A program made the translations under genes and the position numbers. Under the pieces are notes generated by a model. That model ran no database searches. It was not told the DNA's origin and saw only the letters and a list, made by a program, of their open reading frames with translations. A stretch of DNA of 64,000 nt from Archangium primigenium (GTDB lineage Bacteria > Myxococcota > Myxococcia > Myxococcales > Myxococcaceae), in contig NZ_JADWYI010000001.1 in the NCBI RefSeq assembly GCF_016904885.1, positions 4,588,001-4,652,000 of the forward strand, in the 5' to 3' direction. Shown here in pieces: positions 44,768-53,849 of the stretch (position 1 is the stretch's first letter; the number at the start of each line of letters is the position of its first letter).

Positions 44768-47097
44768 GGCGGGGGGGGAAGGGTGAGGCGGAACGCGGTG
44801 CGCTCCGCTTCACGCAGAAAGGAGATGTCCCATCGGAAGGTGTACGCGATGCGCTGGACCACGGTCAGTCCAATGCCATACCCCTCGGGTTTCGTGCTGA
44901 TGCGGCGGCTGGTGAAGAGGACGCTCGCCACCTGCGCCGAGACGCCTGGGCCCGTGTCCCAGACGTCGAGGAGCAGCTGGCCCGCGGCGCTCGTGTGGAG
45001 GCGGATGCCCATGGCGCCCGTGTCGGGGGATGCCTGGGCCGCGTTGCGCAGGAGGTTGCTGAGCAGTTGGACCAGGGATCCTCCCTCGGCGGTCACGGTC
45101 AGCTCCGGGGGAACGTCGATCGTGACGGACAGCTTCTTCTCGTGAATGGGCTCGCGAACGAGCAGGAGCGCGCGCTGGATGTGCCCGAGCAGGGGCAGGG
45201 GCGCGAGCCGTGGGGTCGGAAGCTGGAGCCGACGCAAGGAGTCGAGCATCCGTTTCATGCGGTCGACCTCCTCGCGCGCGAAGGAGAGGTCCTCCTCGTC
45301 GAGCGCCTGGCCGCTGGCGCTTCTTCGGAGCAGGTCCTCGAGGAAGTTCAGGGGATAGACCATCTCGTGGCACAGCTCCTCGCTCAGCGCGCTGAGCGTC
45401 AGCTGCTTCTCCCGATGCGCCGCGCCCACCTCCAGGCGTCTGATGGACTCGAGTTCCTGAACGACCTCGGCGTTGTGAAGGGCCAGGGCGCCCAGGGTGG
45501 CGAGTGTCTCCAGCAGGTGGATGTCCTCCTGGGTGTAGAGGGCGGCCCCGCGCTTGGGCGCGACGAGCAGCACGGCTCGAAGTTCGCCCAGCGAGCGCAT
45601 GGGCAGCAGGAGGTGCTGCTCGCGGGGATTCTGGGCCGTCCAGAGGCTCTCCCCCTGCGTCAGCCGAGCCTGGGCGTCACTCGGGAGATGGGAGAGTCCG
45701 GCGAGGGCGCCGGGCTCGACCACCCGGGCCTGGAGTGTTGGGAGGGCCTTGACCGCGACGTCCTCCACGGCGCTCCGGATGGAGGGAAGGTCACGCAGGG
45801 CCGCCAGCCTGTCACGGAGGTCCTCGATGGTGCCGCGGAAGGTCCGGCTGGTGGGGAAGAACCACCGCGCCTGGAGGTGCCGGGCAAGTCCCAGGAAGAG
45901 GAGGAAGAGCGCCAGGCCCAGCAGGGCGAGCAGCGTGGGCACGGTGTGGACGTTCCGGGTTGCAAGATAGGCGAGGGCGGTCCCCAGGACCGACAGCAGA
46001 AGCGCGCCCAGGGTGAAAGGCACCCACGACATCCTGGGCGCGAGCACCGCCTGGGATTCCAGGATGTTGTTGCGAACCATGGCGTAGCCGATGGACAGCG
46101 GAAAAAGCAGGACCGCCAGGGGCAGCACCAGGTGTCTCACGTCCCGGCCAATGGCGAGGGAAAGCACGTGCACGAGCCCGATCAGCAGGGGCGTGGTGAG
46201 CAGGCCCCAGGACGCGGCGGTCAGCTCGGTGCGGGCCGGTCCCGTGCTGCGCCGCATGCGCAAGAGGATGGCTCCCGCGAGGATCACGAAGCTGGGGGCC
46301 ATCGACTGATCGATGGCGGAGCGGATGGGCTGGATGTTCCATCCGGTGAAGCGGGCCACGATGAGGCCGAGGGCCGTCGCGGCCCCCAGTCCCGTCAGGG
46401 CGAGCAGCCCACGACGAAGGGCCACCGTCTTCCAGGCGAGGGGTCTGGGAAAGGCATAAGCCAACCAGAGGGCTGAGATGGGAATGCCCACGGCCGCGAG
46501 CGAGAAGAATGGCGCGAGCCACGCGTTCGTATGATAGTCATAGAAGGAGAGCAGGAGGAGAAAGGTCATCACCGACCAGAAGGCGTAGGCCCGCCGCGCG
46601 GCGGGGAGGCCTCCCAGGGTGAAGACCATGCCTCCAAACCAGAGCACCAGCCAGGCCGCCAGCGCATAGGTGACGAAGAAGAACAAGAACTCCTTGGCAC
46701 CGAGGCGGCTGACGCGTGCGAGGACGGGGGGCGAGGTCTGTCCTCGTGGATCCACGAACTCGAGCCGGGCCACCGAATCGCTGGCGGTGTCCGCCGTGAG
46801 CGCATAAAGAGCCAGCGGCGAGGAAAGCGGAGCGCGCCCTGACAGGGCTTGGCCATTCACGGCCACGAGACGGTGGCTGACGTGGGGGAGGGGCTGGGGG
46901 CCCTCCCACGACGGCAACTCGACGAGCGAGTAGAAGTGATAGGCATCCAGCAGGAGTGATGGGAATGGCTTGCCCAGGGTGGAGGACGCGCTGACCGTGG
47001 CCAGACCCGTGAGCACGAGGGCCAGGAGGACGGGGAGGAACAGGCGATGTCCCCACGGGGGGCGGACTCGCGAACTCGCTGCGGGGACCATGGTCAT
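44764..47097 (-). CDS. Membrane sensor histidine kinase
   Basis: A 777-residue kinase. An N-terminal membrane segment is followed by an extracytoplasmic stretch containing HRLVAVNGQALSG (PDZ-like). Six or more hydrophobic helices lie between about residues 150 and 420, then a GAF-like domain (about 440-545). The phospho-acceptor helix is SEELCHEMVYPLNFLEDLL (His near 575). The ATPase has N-box LLSNLLRNAAQASP, DTGPGVS and GYGIGLTVV. It should phosphorylate the regulator encoded immediately after it. The gene starts 33 bp after the subtilisin-like gene stop, so the sensor is co-transcribed with the protease-type operon and may control or be controlled by it. Confidence 0.92.
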   Translation of the reverse strand: MTMVPAASSRVRPPWGHRLFLPVLLALVLTGLATVSASSTLGKPFPSLLLDAYHFYSLVELPSWEGPQPLPHVSHRLVAVNGQALSGRAPLSSPLALYALTADTASDSVARLEFVDPRGQTSPPVLARVSRLGAKEFLFFFVTYALAAWLVLWFGGMVFTLGGLPAARRAYAFWSVMTFLLLLSFYDYHTNAWLAPFFSLAAVGIPISALWLAYAFPRPLAWKTVALRRGLLALTGLGAATALGLIVARFTGWNIQPIRSAIDQSMAPSFVILAGAILLRMRRSTGPARTELTAASWGLLTTPLLIGLVHVLSLAIGRDVRHLVLPLAVLLFPLSIGYAMVRNNILESQAVLAPRMSWVPFTLGALLLSVLGTALAYLATRNVHTVPTLLALLGLALFLLFLGLARHLQARWFFPTSRTFRGTIEDLRDRLAALRDLPSIRSAVEDVAVKALPTLQARVVEPGALAGLSHLPSDAQARLTQGESLWTAQNPREQHLLLPMRSLGELRAVLLVAPKRGAALYTQEDIHLLETLATLGALALHNAEVVQELESIRRLEVGAAHREKQLTLSALSEELCHEMVYPLNFLEDLLRRSASGQALDEEDLSFAREEVDRMKRMLDSLRRLQLPTPRLAPLPLLGHIQRALLLVREPIHEKKLSVTIDVPPELTVTAEGGSLVQLLSNLLRNAAQASPDTGAMGIRLHTSAAGQLLLDVWDTGPGVSAQVASVLFTSRRISTKPEGYGIGLTVVQRIAYTFRWDISFLREAERTAFRLTLPPPP

Positions 47098-47130
47098 GCC
47101 TCTGCTGTTCCGCTTCTGCGCACGATGAGT

Positions 47131-48990
47131 CTAGCCCAGCGTGGCCGAGGGGAAGGCACACGCCCTGGCGAGGAAGCGGGCAATCGTCTGGGAGGGAGTG
47201 GCCTCGAGGAGCCGCACCAGTTCGTGGAGCCATCTCGACACCGGCGGGTCCGGGTGCTGCTCCAGGACCTCCCCCAGCACCTCGAGCAGGTGGAGGCAGC
47301 GATCACCCAGCGCGCCATGGTCCGTTCCATCCTCGGGCCACACCGCGGGGCCGTGGAGCCGCTGGGCGCGCAGGTGGCGCGCGAGCCAGAAGAGGGCCTC
47401 CTGGAGGGCCGGCGTGCGCAACGCCAACGAGACCAGCGGCCCACGCAGGGCCAGATAGCGTTGGGCCAGGTCGCTCCGAGGCGCCAGTTTCCACACCAAG
47501 GCATCCCATCCTCGCGCGGCCTCCAACTCCACCCCAGCCGTCAAGGGAGCGGAGGGCTGGTCGGAGAGCGAGCGGCGTGTGGCGAGCAAGGCGTAACAAA
47601 TGGGGTCGGCCGCTGCCAGACACGCCCCTTGCGCGTCGAGCCGCCCATGGCCGAGCTTGAAGTTGTGTCCGGCGCCATCCCACTCATTGAAATGATGGGC
47701 CTCCAGGCCCGGTACGGCGGGCTCCGACTCGGAGGGCAGCTTCAGGGCCGTGGCCCGTAGAAGTTGGCGGACCTCGGCGAGGCTCAACTCCGGGTGGATC
47801 GCGATCATCCGGGCCGCGGCACCGGCAACCAGCGCCGCGGCCAGGCTCGAATCGTCCGCCGCGCCTATGCCCGGAAACGTGACGAGCTCCCCCGGTGCGC
47901 AGCACTCGACGGAAGGTCCCAGCCGCCCGAGGGGATGGCGATGCACCCGGTACCAACCGCCCCTGAGTCCACAAGCCGCCACGGGGATGACCCATGGCTG
48001 GGCGTTGAGGTCACCGGCCGCGAGGACGGTGCTGTCTCCATGAAGATCCTGGTTTTGATCGATGCGCCCCGTACAGCACACGATGATGGCCCCCCGGCCT
48101 GCGCGACCCCTCCGGGCGCAGCCTCGAAGGATGGTCCTCAAATGGGCGGGAACCCCCCACCCGGCGTGGGTCATGGCGATCAGGACGACCTCCGCGCCCC
48201 ACTCCCCCACGGCCTGGGCGAGCGCCGCCGCCAGGTCCGTGGCATGCACGTGGGAGGCATGGGCCCAGGGAACCTCGAACAGCCCCAGCCGGATGTTCAC
48301 CGCCACCGCCTCGACCGCGGCGGCCATCACCACGCCATGTCCCGCGGCGGTCCGCGAGGGCTCCGGTGCCTGCTGGCCGCGAGGAAACCGCAACCCCCGC
48401 TCCGGGGGCGGCGGCCGGAGGGTGCTTTCATCCACGCCTCGGAGGACCCCCCAACCGCCGCAGTCCGTGTCGATGACGGCCACCCGGACGGGCGTGGAGG
48501 GATGTCCGTCCCAGCGCACGGCGGGGGCGGGGGGGGAGGAAAGGCCAATGGCGCCCAGCAAGGTAGGGAGGGAGAGGCGAGGGCGCGGCAGCCCAATCTC
48601 GGGCTGATCCGTGAAGGAGGGCGGTGGAGGCTCGTGTGGCGCGGCTTGGGGAACGAAGCGCTCGCTCGTGCAGACCTGGCTGTCCACGCCGATGTAACCC
48701 ACACCCCGTGCGGCATGGCCTCGCCTGCGACACACCAGGGGCTGGATGAAGTGGGTGGGCAGTGCCCCTTCATCGATTGACGGCGAAACATACAGGCGGT
48801 CCTCGCCAATCGAGGGGAAGGCAACCCAGCTCATGGGGACGGGCAGCGGACGGCCATCCGCTCCGGGAAGGGGCGAGACGATCGAGAAACCCAGATAGGG
48901 CAGATCCTCGGCCGAGAGGGTTACATCGAGCTGACGCAAGAGGTGATACCCCCGGTGCTGTTGTGGGTAGACCTGGACACGGCGAGACAT
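47131..48990 (-). CDS. Divergent subtilisin-like (S8) protein
   Basis: A 619-residue protein with a subtilase core in the middle. Asp174 is in VAVIDTDCGG, His218 in AAGHGVVMAA, and Ser382 in DDSSLAAALVAG, standing where active enzymes have GTSMAAPHVAG. The segment IIVCCTGRIDQN occupies the place of AGN, so the oxyanion-hole Asn seems to be Arg. Activity may be reduced or specialised. There is no signal peptide, so it is cytoplasmic. The C-terminal 170 residues are helical and unassigned. Its start region overlaps the upstream gene by 70 bp. It belongs to the leftward operon that faces the caspase and trypsin genes. Confidence 0.75.
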   Translation of the reverse strand: MSRRVQVYPQQHRGYHLLRQLDVTLSAEDLPYLGFSIVSPLPGADGRPLPVPMSWVAFPSIGEDRLYVSPSIDEGALPTHFIQPLVCRRRGHAARGVGYIGVDSQVCTSERFVPQAAPHEPPPPSFTDQPEIGLPRPRLSLPTLLGAIGLSSPPAPAVRWDGHPSTPVRVAVIDTDCGGWGVLRGVDESTLRPPPPERGLRFPRGQQAPEPSRTAAGHGVVMAAAVEAVAVNIRLGLFEVPWAHASHVHATDLAAALAQAVGEWGAEVVLIAMTHAGWGVPAHLRTILRGCARRGRAGRGAIIVCCTGRIDQNQDLHGDSTVLAAGDLNAQPWVIPVAACGLRGGWYRVHRHPLGRLGPSVECCAPGELVTFPGIGAADDSSLAAALVAGAAARMIAIHPELSLAEVRQLLRATALKLPSESEPAVPGLEAHHFNEWDGAGHNFKLGHGRLDAQGACLAAADPICYALLATRRSLSDQPSAPLTAGVELEAARGWDALVWKLAPRSDLAQRYLALRGPLVSLALRTPALQEALFWLARHLRAQRLHGPAVWPEDGTDHGALGDRCLHLLEVLGEVLEQHPDPPVSRWLHELVRLLEATPSQTIARFLARACAFPSATLG

Positions 48991-49859
48991 ACAGCCTCCA
49001 AGGAAGATGCGATGACCATTCCGGCAAGGTTGTCCACGGGTCGGACACGCCGTTCGCGGATCCGCTCTAATTCACTCGCACGGTGGGAGAGCCATTGCGC
49101 GAAGCGATCGAATCGGCCCCGCGCCGCGGTGGATGCGGCGGCTCTCGTCAGGAGCGCTCCGGCGGTGAAGAGGGCGTTGGGTGGAAAGCCCAGGGCCTGG
49201 GGGATACCGGACCCGTGGAGGGCTTTGTCCTCAAGGGCGTCCGCCGCGTCGTCCACGCACTGCATGCCGGAGGCGAGCAGGAAGAAGGCGGACCGGAAGA
49301 GCGGGTGCCTGGGTGGTTCCACCCGCTGGCGGAGCAGGCACTCGCTCGCGAGGCCCGCCCAGCCAAGCTTGAGGAGGATGATGCGGCCATAGTGCTCGCC
49401 GTCCAGCGAGCCTCGTGCCAGCGCCATCCGCTCGAGACCGATGCCGCGGCGCCACGCCCGGATGGCACGTTCGATCACCCTCGCCGCATGGCGCTCCTTC
49501 CCCTGGGCACGCGCAAGGCTGAGCCGCCAGTACTCCAGGAAGTGCCTTGCCAGGCGTTGCCTCTCGGGGGTCGCGGGGGCCTGATGATCGGCCATGCGGT
49601 CGACCAACACGTTGTAGAAGCACGCGGCGTGATGGGCCCTCCGGAAGGACGCGAGGGTGTCCTCGTCTTCCAGGTCGCCGGTGGACAGGGCGAAGAGCGG
49701 AAGTTCGCTGCTGGGCTGCAGTTGGAAGACGTCCGCCCAGCCCGCGTCTGGAGTGCGCGCGAGGCCCAGCTCGAACAGCAAGCCCCGTGCGGGTGCGTGC
49801 AGGTCAGGCGGAAGCCGGGCGATCACCGACTGGTAGGTGAAGTCGATCGTGGTGCGCAT
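48921..49859 (-). CDS. Isoprenoid-synthase-fold-like protein
   Basis: A 312-residue, mainly helical soluble protein. Two Asp-rich motifs recall class I trans-prenyltransferases or terpene synthases: FYNVLVDRMADHQ (DxxxD) near residue 85 and GMQCVDDAADALEDK (DDxxD) near 200, the latter like the second Asp-rich motif. Overall length also fits. I cannot say whether it is an enzyme; in this operon it may serve as a small-molecule generator or a fold reused for signalling. Its 3' end overlaps the subtilisin-like gene by 70 bp, and its start is 12 bp after the tandem-domain gene. Assignment is tentative. Confidence 0.4.
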   Translation of the reverse strand: MRTTIDFTYQSVIARLPPDLHAPARGLLFELGLARTPDAGWADVFQLQPSSELPLFALSTGDLEDEDTLASFRRAHHAACFYNVLVDRMADHQAPATPERQRLARHFLEYWRLSLARAQGKERHAARVIERAIRAWRRGIGLERMALARGSLDGEHYGRIILLKLGWAGLASECLLRQRVEPPRHPLFRSAFFLLASGMQCVDDAADALEDKALHGSGIPQALGFPPNALFTAGALLTRAAASTAARGRFDRFAQWLSHRASELERIRERRVRPVDNLAGMVIASSLEAVCLAVSRSTHNSTGGITSCVSSM

Positions 49860-49871
49860 GGTCGTTCGGCC

Positions 49872-50474
49872 TCACCAGCTCGCGGTGAGGTCTTCCCAAG
49901 GCGCGATGTGGGCGAAGGCCGGCTCGTCGACGAGCAGTTCCTTGAGGCAGCGCAACTGCGGCTCACTCAGCCGCACCGATCGGCCAGCGAGCCGGGAGAT
50001 CTCCTGGTCCAGGGCCTCCCGGCTGCCAGGCGTTCCGGGCTCGTACAGGGCGGTGGCGGCCTGGAGCGCCTTGAATCGCCGGGTGAGGCCACCATCGGGC
50101 TTGAGGAGCGCCAGGTAGAGCGTGTGAAGGTCCGAGGCCGAGACCATCTCCTCGACCTCCTCGTACCGAGGCCCGCCGCTCCAAGGAGAGAGCGTGGCGA
50201 GGGTGGACGACTCGGCCAGACACTCGAAGGCGTGGCGCTGGGCGTCGCTCAGCCGCACCGGTCGCGCGAGAAGGGTGGTGAGGAACCGCTCCAGCGCGCT
50301 GGTTCCGCCAGGGACATACGGGGCGCGGATGGCGTCTCGCAGCGTGTGCAAGCGCTCCAGTCCATTGCAGTCCGGGCGCAGGAGCTGGAGGTAGACATCC
50401 CTGAACATCGCGTTGGACGGCGTGACGGCGTCCGCGTGGCGGTGCGCGTGGGCAGCGGATGGATGGGGGTTCAT
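49872..50474 (-). CDS. Tandem-repeat domain protein, possible effector-associated adaptor
   Basis: A 200-residue protein made of two copies of the same domain of about 75 residues. One runs from FRDVYLQLLRPDCNGLERLHTL to STLATLSPW. The other runs from LHTLYLALLKPDGGLTRRFKAL to AFAHIAPW. Shared landmarks are the LL-PD start, RxVRLSxxQ near the middle and the L-PW end. The units are helical and hydrophilic, like effector-associated domains that link sensors and proteases by homotypic contacts. That role is inference. ATG 50474 is chosen. It is the first gene of the leftward operon, 260 bp from the divergent caspase gene. Confidence 0.55.
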   Translation of the reverse strand: MNPHPSAAHAHRHADAVTPSNAMFRDVYLQLLRPDCNGLERLHTLRDAIRAPYVPGGTSALERFLTTLLARPVRLSDAQRHAFECLAESSTLATLSPWSGGPRYEEVEEMVSASDLHTLYLALLKPDGGLTRRFKALQAATALYEPGTPGSREALDQEISRLAGRSVRLSEPQLRCLKELLVDEPAFAHIAPWEDLTASW

Positions 50475-50734
50475 CGGTGGCGTCCTCGAAGCGAGTGGGG
50501 GACCGGCACGATGCTCCAGGCATCGTGCCGAGGTGTCTGAGCAACTGCCGTGCCGTCTCCTGCGGATGGGCGGAGGCCCTGGGCGCGGGGGACCGCGGAC
50601 GCATGTGTCCACCCAGTGGACGAAAGCGACCACCGGGCGCGCGCCGATGCGTGTGCCCGATCCATCCTCTGGCCGGAGACGTCCGTGGAGGTCCGATGGG
50701 CCTTGGGCATGGCCCTTGCTCGGGTTGGAGGACA

Positions 50735-52606
50735 ATGCGCGGACATGCACTCATTCTTGGAAGCCAGACGTACGGGCTGATGGGCGTGCTGGGAGATGCG
50801 GCGCGGATGGCGGATGCACTGAGGGGGCTCGGCTTCAACGTGAGCGTGTGCGCGGGTGGGGAGGCGACACGCGAGAGCCTGCTCCAGGGTTACCGCCGAC
50901 TCATCGAGGCCTGTGCGCCAGACGAGGCGGCCTTCATCTATTACGCGGGCCACGGCGCGAGCGCGTTGGACTCGCAGGGAGGGGTCCAGTTCATCGTGCC
51001 AGTGGACTTCGCGCATTCCACGGAAGAGGACTTCCGTGGCATCACCTCCCTGGAGCTGTCGGGGCTGCTGGCGGAGCTCACAGCGAAGACGCGGAACGTG
51101 ACGGTCGTGCTCGACTGCTGTTTCGCCGCGCGCATGTTTCGCGGACTGGAGCTGGTGCCGAGGTCTCTTCCGGAAGTGTCGCCGTCAATCGTGCGCGCGC
51201 ACCTGCTGCGGCTCCAGACCCAGGGTCTCGTCCCCCGAGGGCTACACGTCGAGGGCAACCCGGATGCGATCCGACTGGTCGCCTCGGCGCTCGATGGAGC
51301 GGCCTACGAGTACACCAATGCGCGAGGTGTGAGGACGGGGCTGCTCACCGATACACTGCTCGAGGTGCTCGAGGAGGCACGCGGACTGCGTGTCACCTGG
51401 GGTCAGCTTGGACGGCGTATCCGTGAACGGGTGTTGGCGCGGTGTCCCGTGCAGCGGCCCGAGCTCGAGGGCCCCGGGAGGCGGCTGTTGTTCCAACTCG
51501 ATGAACTCGAGTGGGACTTCTCCCTGCCGTATTACCCGGAGCACAATCGTCACTGGCTGCGCGGAGGCCGCCTCCATGGCGTTCACCTGGGGGATGAGTA
51601 CGCGATCATGCCCTTGGGCGCGGAGGGTCCGGATCGGGAGCGGGCGCTCGCGCTGGCTCGGGTTGTCGATGTCCTGGGTGGCTCCAGTCAGGTGGAGTTG
51701 GGCATGAGTGTCCGCTCCGTCATTCCAACAGGGGTCCCCTCCTATCTGCTTCGGTCCGGCCAACCCCGGCGCGCCGTGCTGCTGGAGGGGCGCTGGGAGG
51801 AGACCCCCTTCCACATGCAGCTGCGCGAAGGGCTGGAGTCCTCGCCCTTCCTACGACAGTCCCCCGGCGATGAGCACGAGCCCGTGCTCGCCCGCCTCAA
51901 GCCCACAGGACACACGATCGAAGTGATCGATGAGAACGGGGAGGACAACCTCGTTCACCCCCTGCCACTCACGCCCTCCAGCGTCTCGGAGGTGATACGT
52001 GCCCTGGAAGTCCTGGCGCGAGCGCAGGCGCTGCGTGAGCTCGAGAGTGCCGCGGATTCGGACTGGCTCGCGGCGTGTCTCCATATCGAGTGGGGGCGGG
52101 TGGTCGCCGGACATGCGAGCCGGCTTCCAACGGTCGGGGCGGGTCTCCACGCGGGAGAACGTCTCTACGTCCGCTTTCGGAACACGGGCCGCTCCCGCAT
52201 CTATGTCTCGATCTTCGACGTTGGAGTTGGCGGCTCCATTACCTTGTTGAACACCTCGCAACCCTCGGGTCTGTCCATCGGGCCCGAGTGTGTGGAGGCC
52301 CTGGGAGTCCGCGCGGACGGCGCGTTCGTGGGGCTCGAGCTGGAGTGGCCCGTCGAGGTGCCGTCTTCTGGCGCGCGACCCGAGACCCTGGTGGTCATCG
52401 TGTCGGACGCCCCCGTGGATTTGCGGCTGCTCGAGACGTCTGGCTCCCGACGGGGGCGGGCCACGGCGTCGTCCTTGGAACGGCTGGTTCGCGCGCTCCA
52501 GGTTGGGAAGACCCGATCCGTATCTATACCTGGGAGCGGTTCCCACTTGGTGAACCATGCCGTGAAACACATCCGCTTCTGGTTGGACCCACAGCGTCGC
52601 CGGTAG
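50735..52606 (+). CDS. Caspase-like protease (C14) with C-terminal sensor-type domain
   Basis: A 623-residue soluble protein. Residues 1-230 form a caspase fold: ALILGSQTYG, catalytic His73 in YYAGHGAS and Cys128/129 in VVLDCCFAAR. The middle region (to about 480) is unassigned. The C-terminal part, LHAGERLYVRFRNTGRSRIYVSIFDVGVGGSITLLN, resembles DUF4384-type beta domains often attached to caspases or kinases in multicellular bacteria. ATG 50735 follows TTGGAG, and the product has no signal peptide. It is followed after 9 bp by a trypsin-like gene, forming an operon divergent from the subtilisin-HK-RR operon. Probable role: regulated proteolysis or cell death (inference). Confidence 0.85.
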   Translation: MRGHALILGSQTYGLMGVLGDAARMADALRGLGFNVSVCAGGEATRESLLQGYRRLIEACAPDEAAFIYYAGHGASALDSQGGVQFIVPVDFAHSTEEDFRGITSLELSGLLAELTAKTRNVTVVLDCCFAARMFRGLELVPRSLPEVSPSIVRAHLLRLQTQGLVPRGLHVEGNPDAIRLVASALDGAAYEYTNARGVRTGLLTDTLLEVLEEARGLRVTWGQLGRRIRERVLARCPVQRPELEGPGRRLLFQLDELEWDFSLPYYPEHNRHWLRGGRLHGVHLGDEYAIMPLGAEGPDRERALALARVVDVLGGSSQVELGMSVRSVIPTGVPSYLLRSGQPRRAVLLEGRWEETPFHMQLREGLESSPFLRQSPGDEHEPVLARLKPTGHTIEVIDENGEDNLVHPLPLTPSSVSEVIRALEVLARAQALRELESAADSDWLAACLHIEWGRVVAGHASRLPTVGAGLHAGERLYVRFRNTGRSRIYVSIFDVGVGGSITLLNTSQPSGLSIGPECVEALGVRADGAFVGLELEWPVEVPSSGARPETLVVIVSDAPVDLRLLETSGSRRGRATASSLERLVRALQVGKTRSVSIPGSGSHLVNHAVKHIRFWLDPQRRR

Positions 52607-52615
52607 GCCGGTTCG

Positions 52616-53560
52616 ATGCACCCACACATGGACGAGATGAACGGGCTCCTGGAACGGTTGGAGCGTGCCCTCGGTGGAAGAGCCCTCCATGCGCTCTATC
52701 CTGGTCCTCGGGCGCTAGTGGGGTTCGAAGCCGCGATCGCGTCGAGCGTGGACGGGGTGCTCGCCAGGAGCGCGGTCGAGAAGCTCCGGGCAGGAGGCAG
52801 GCTTCTTGCCTCCGAACTCGAGGCCCTGGAGGTGGGGATCCGGCTGGCGCGTCCGGCCCTATGGATTGAGCGCGGACAGCTTCCCTCGAATTCATCGCTG
52901 GGTCTGGACGGAGAGGCGCGCGCCATGCTGGAAACCCTGTTGCCTGGAGTCGCGAGGGTGGGCTGGAGATGGGACATCCCCCTGGCGACAGCCTTCCAGG
53001 TGGCCCCGCGTGTCCTGGTGACCTGTGTGCACGTGGCGGAGCGGCTGTTGGAGGACACCGAGGATCTCGCTCAAGGACACTTCGTTGCCCGCTTCGACGC
53101 GGATGCCCACCGGGGAGAGAGCACCCTTTCGATTACAAGCGTCCTCGCACACCACCCGGAAGAGGACGTGGCGTTCCTCGAACTCGCATCCGATGGTCCG
53201 CTGGCGCGGGGACTGCGACTGGCACGGCAACCCTGGCTCCCCCGCGGTGGGAAGGTGCTCGGAGTGGGGTATCCTCTCTACAGTCACGGCAATCCGCCTT
53301 GGGTGAATGCGCTCTTCGAGAATGTCTACGGCGTGAAGCGGCTCTCGCCCGGCGAGTTGTTGGGCGTGGAGGGCAGCCGCCTGTTCCATGACTGCACGAC
53401 ACTGTCTGGAAGCTCGGGCTCTCCACTCATCGACCCGAGCACGGGACTCGTCGTGGGCATCCACTCCTCCGGCCAGTTCGCGTTGAGGAATACAGCCGTA
53501 AGCACTCGGGCCATTCATGAGATCGCGCGGCTCCAGGAGCTTGTCGCTCTTTGGGGATGA
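52616..53560 (+). CDS. Trypsin-like serine protease with N-terminal adaptor-like domain
   Basis: A 314-residue cytoplasmic protease. The N-terminal 100 residues are helical (LLERLERALGG ... LLASELEALEVGI) and look like an effector-associated or adaptor domain. The protease domain (about 110-310) has His139 in VTCVHVAERL, Asp184 in HPEEDVAFLEL and Ser267 in LSGSSGSPLIDPSTGLVVGIHSSG, giving the S1 triad in order. There is no signal peptide, so it works in the cell. It is coupled to the caspase gene upstream (9-bp gap). After its TGA stop the same frame stays open for 42 codons. Confidence 0.85.
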   Translation: MHPHMDEMNGLLERLERALGGRALHALYPGPRALVGFEAAIASSVDGVLARSAVEKLRAGGRLLASELEALEVGIRLARPALWIERGQLPSNSSLGLDGEARAMLETLLPGVARVGWRWDIPLATAFQVAPRVLVTCVHVAERLLEDTEDLAQGHFVARFDADAHRGESTLSITSVLAHHPEEDVAFLELASDGPLARGLRLARQPWLPRGGKVLGVGYPLYSHGNPPWVNALFENVYGVKRLSPGELLGVEGSRLFHDCTTLSGSSGSPLIDPSTGLVVGIHSSGQFALRNTAVSTRAIHEIARLQELVALWG

Positions 53561-53786
53561 GACCGGGTCGCTTCCTCCGGGAACACGGCGCTTGAGCGCC
53601 GCGTGTTCGCTGAGATTTTCCTGGGCGAAAAAGAATTCCCGCACATCAAGCGGGACCTCCTTTCCGAACTTCGGAAGAAGGACGGCTGAGTTCCACTCGG
53701 AATGCAACCCAGCCGTTCTTGAACAGCAGATCGGCCGCGTGGATCTGCTGCGCAGCCGCTGGTGGCAGCTCTATGGAGAGAAGGGT

Positions 53787-53849
53787 CGGTAGGACAGAGG
53801 AATCGAACCTCCCGGGGACGTGCTTCCACGCCCCCCACCGGTTTTGAAG
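53787..53849 (-). pseudogene. selC: 3' fragment of a tRNA-Sec gene (integration scar)
   Basis: On the minus strand the segment starts at the anticodon loop CTTCAAAACCGG (anticodon TCA). It continues through a long variable arm (CGTG-GAAG-CACG, 53819-53830), a T-arm GAGG-TTCGATT-CCTC (53797-53811) and an acceptor 3' strand TGTCCTACC. The 5' anticodon strand, D-arm and 5' acceptor strand are absent: upstream sequence cannot pair with the 3' halves. A break at the anticodon loop is what a tyrosine-recombinase insertion into selC leaves at one end. No CCA is encoded. Confidence 0.75.

Noticed and set aside
53558-53689. Selenoprotein with in-frame TGA
   Set aside because: The product already has a complete protease domain at the first TGA, no SECIS-like element was identified, and the nearby selC is only a fragment.
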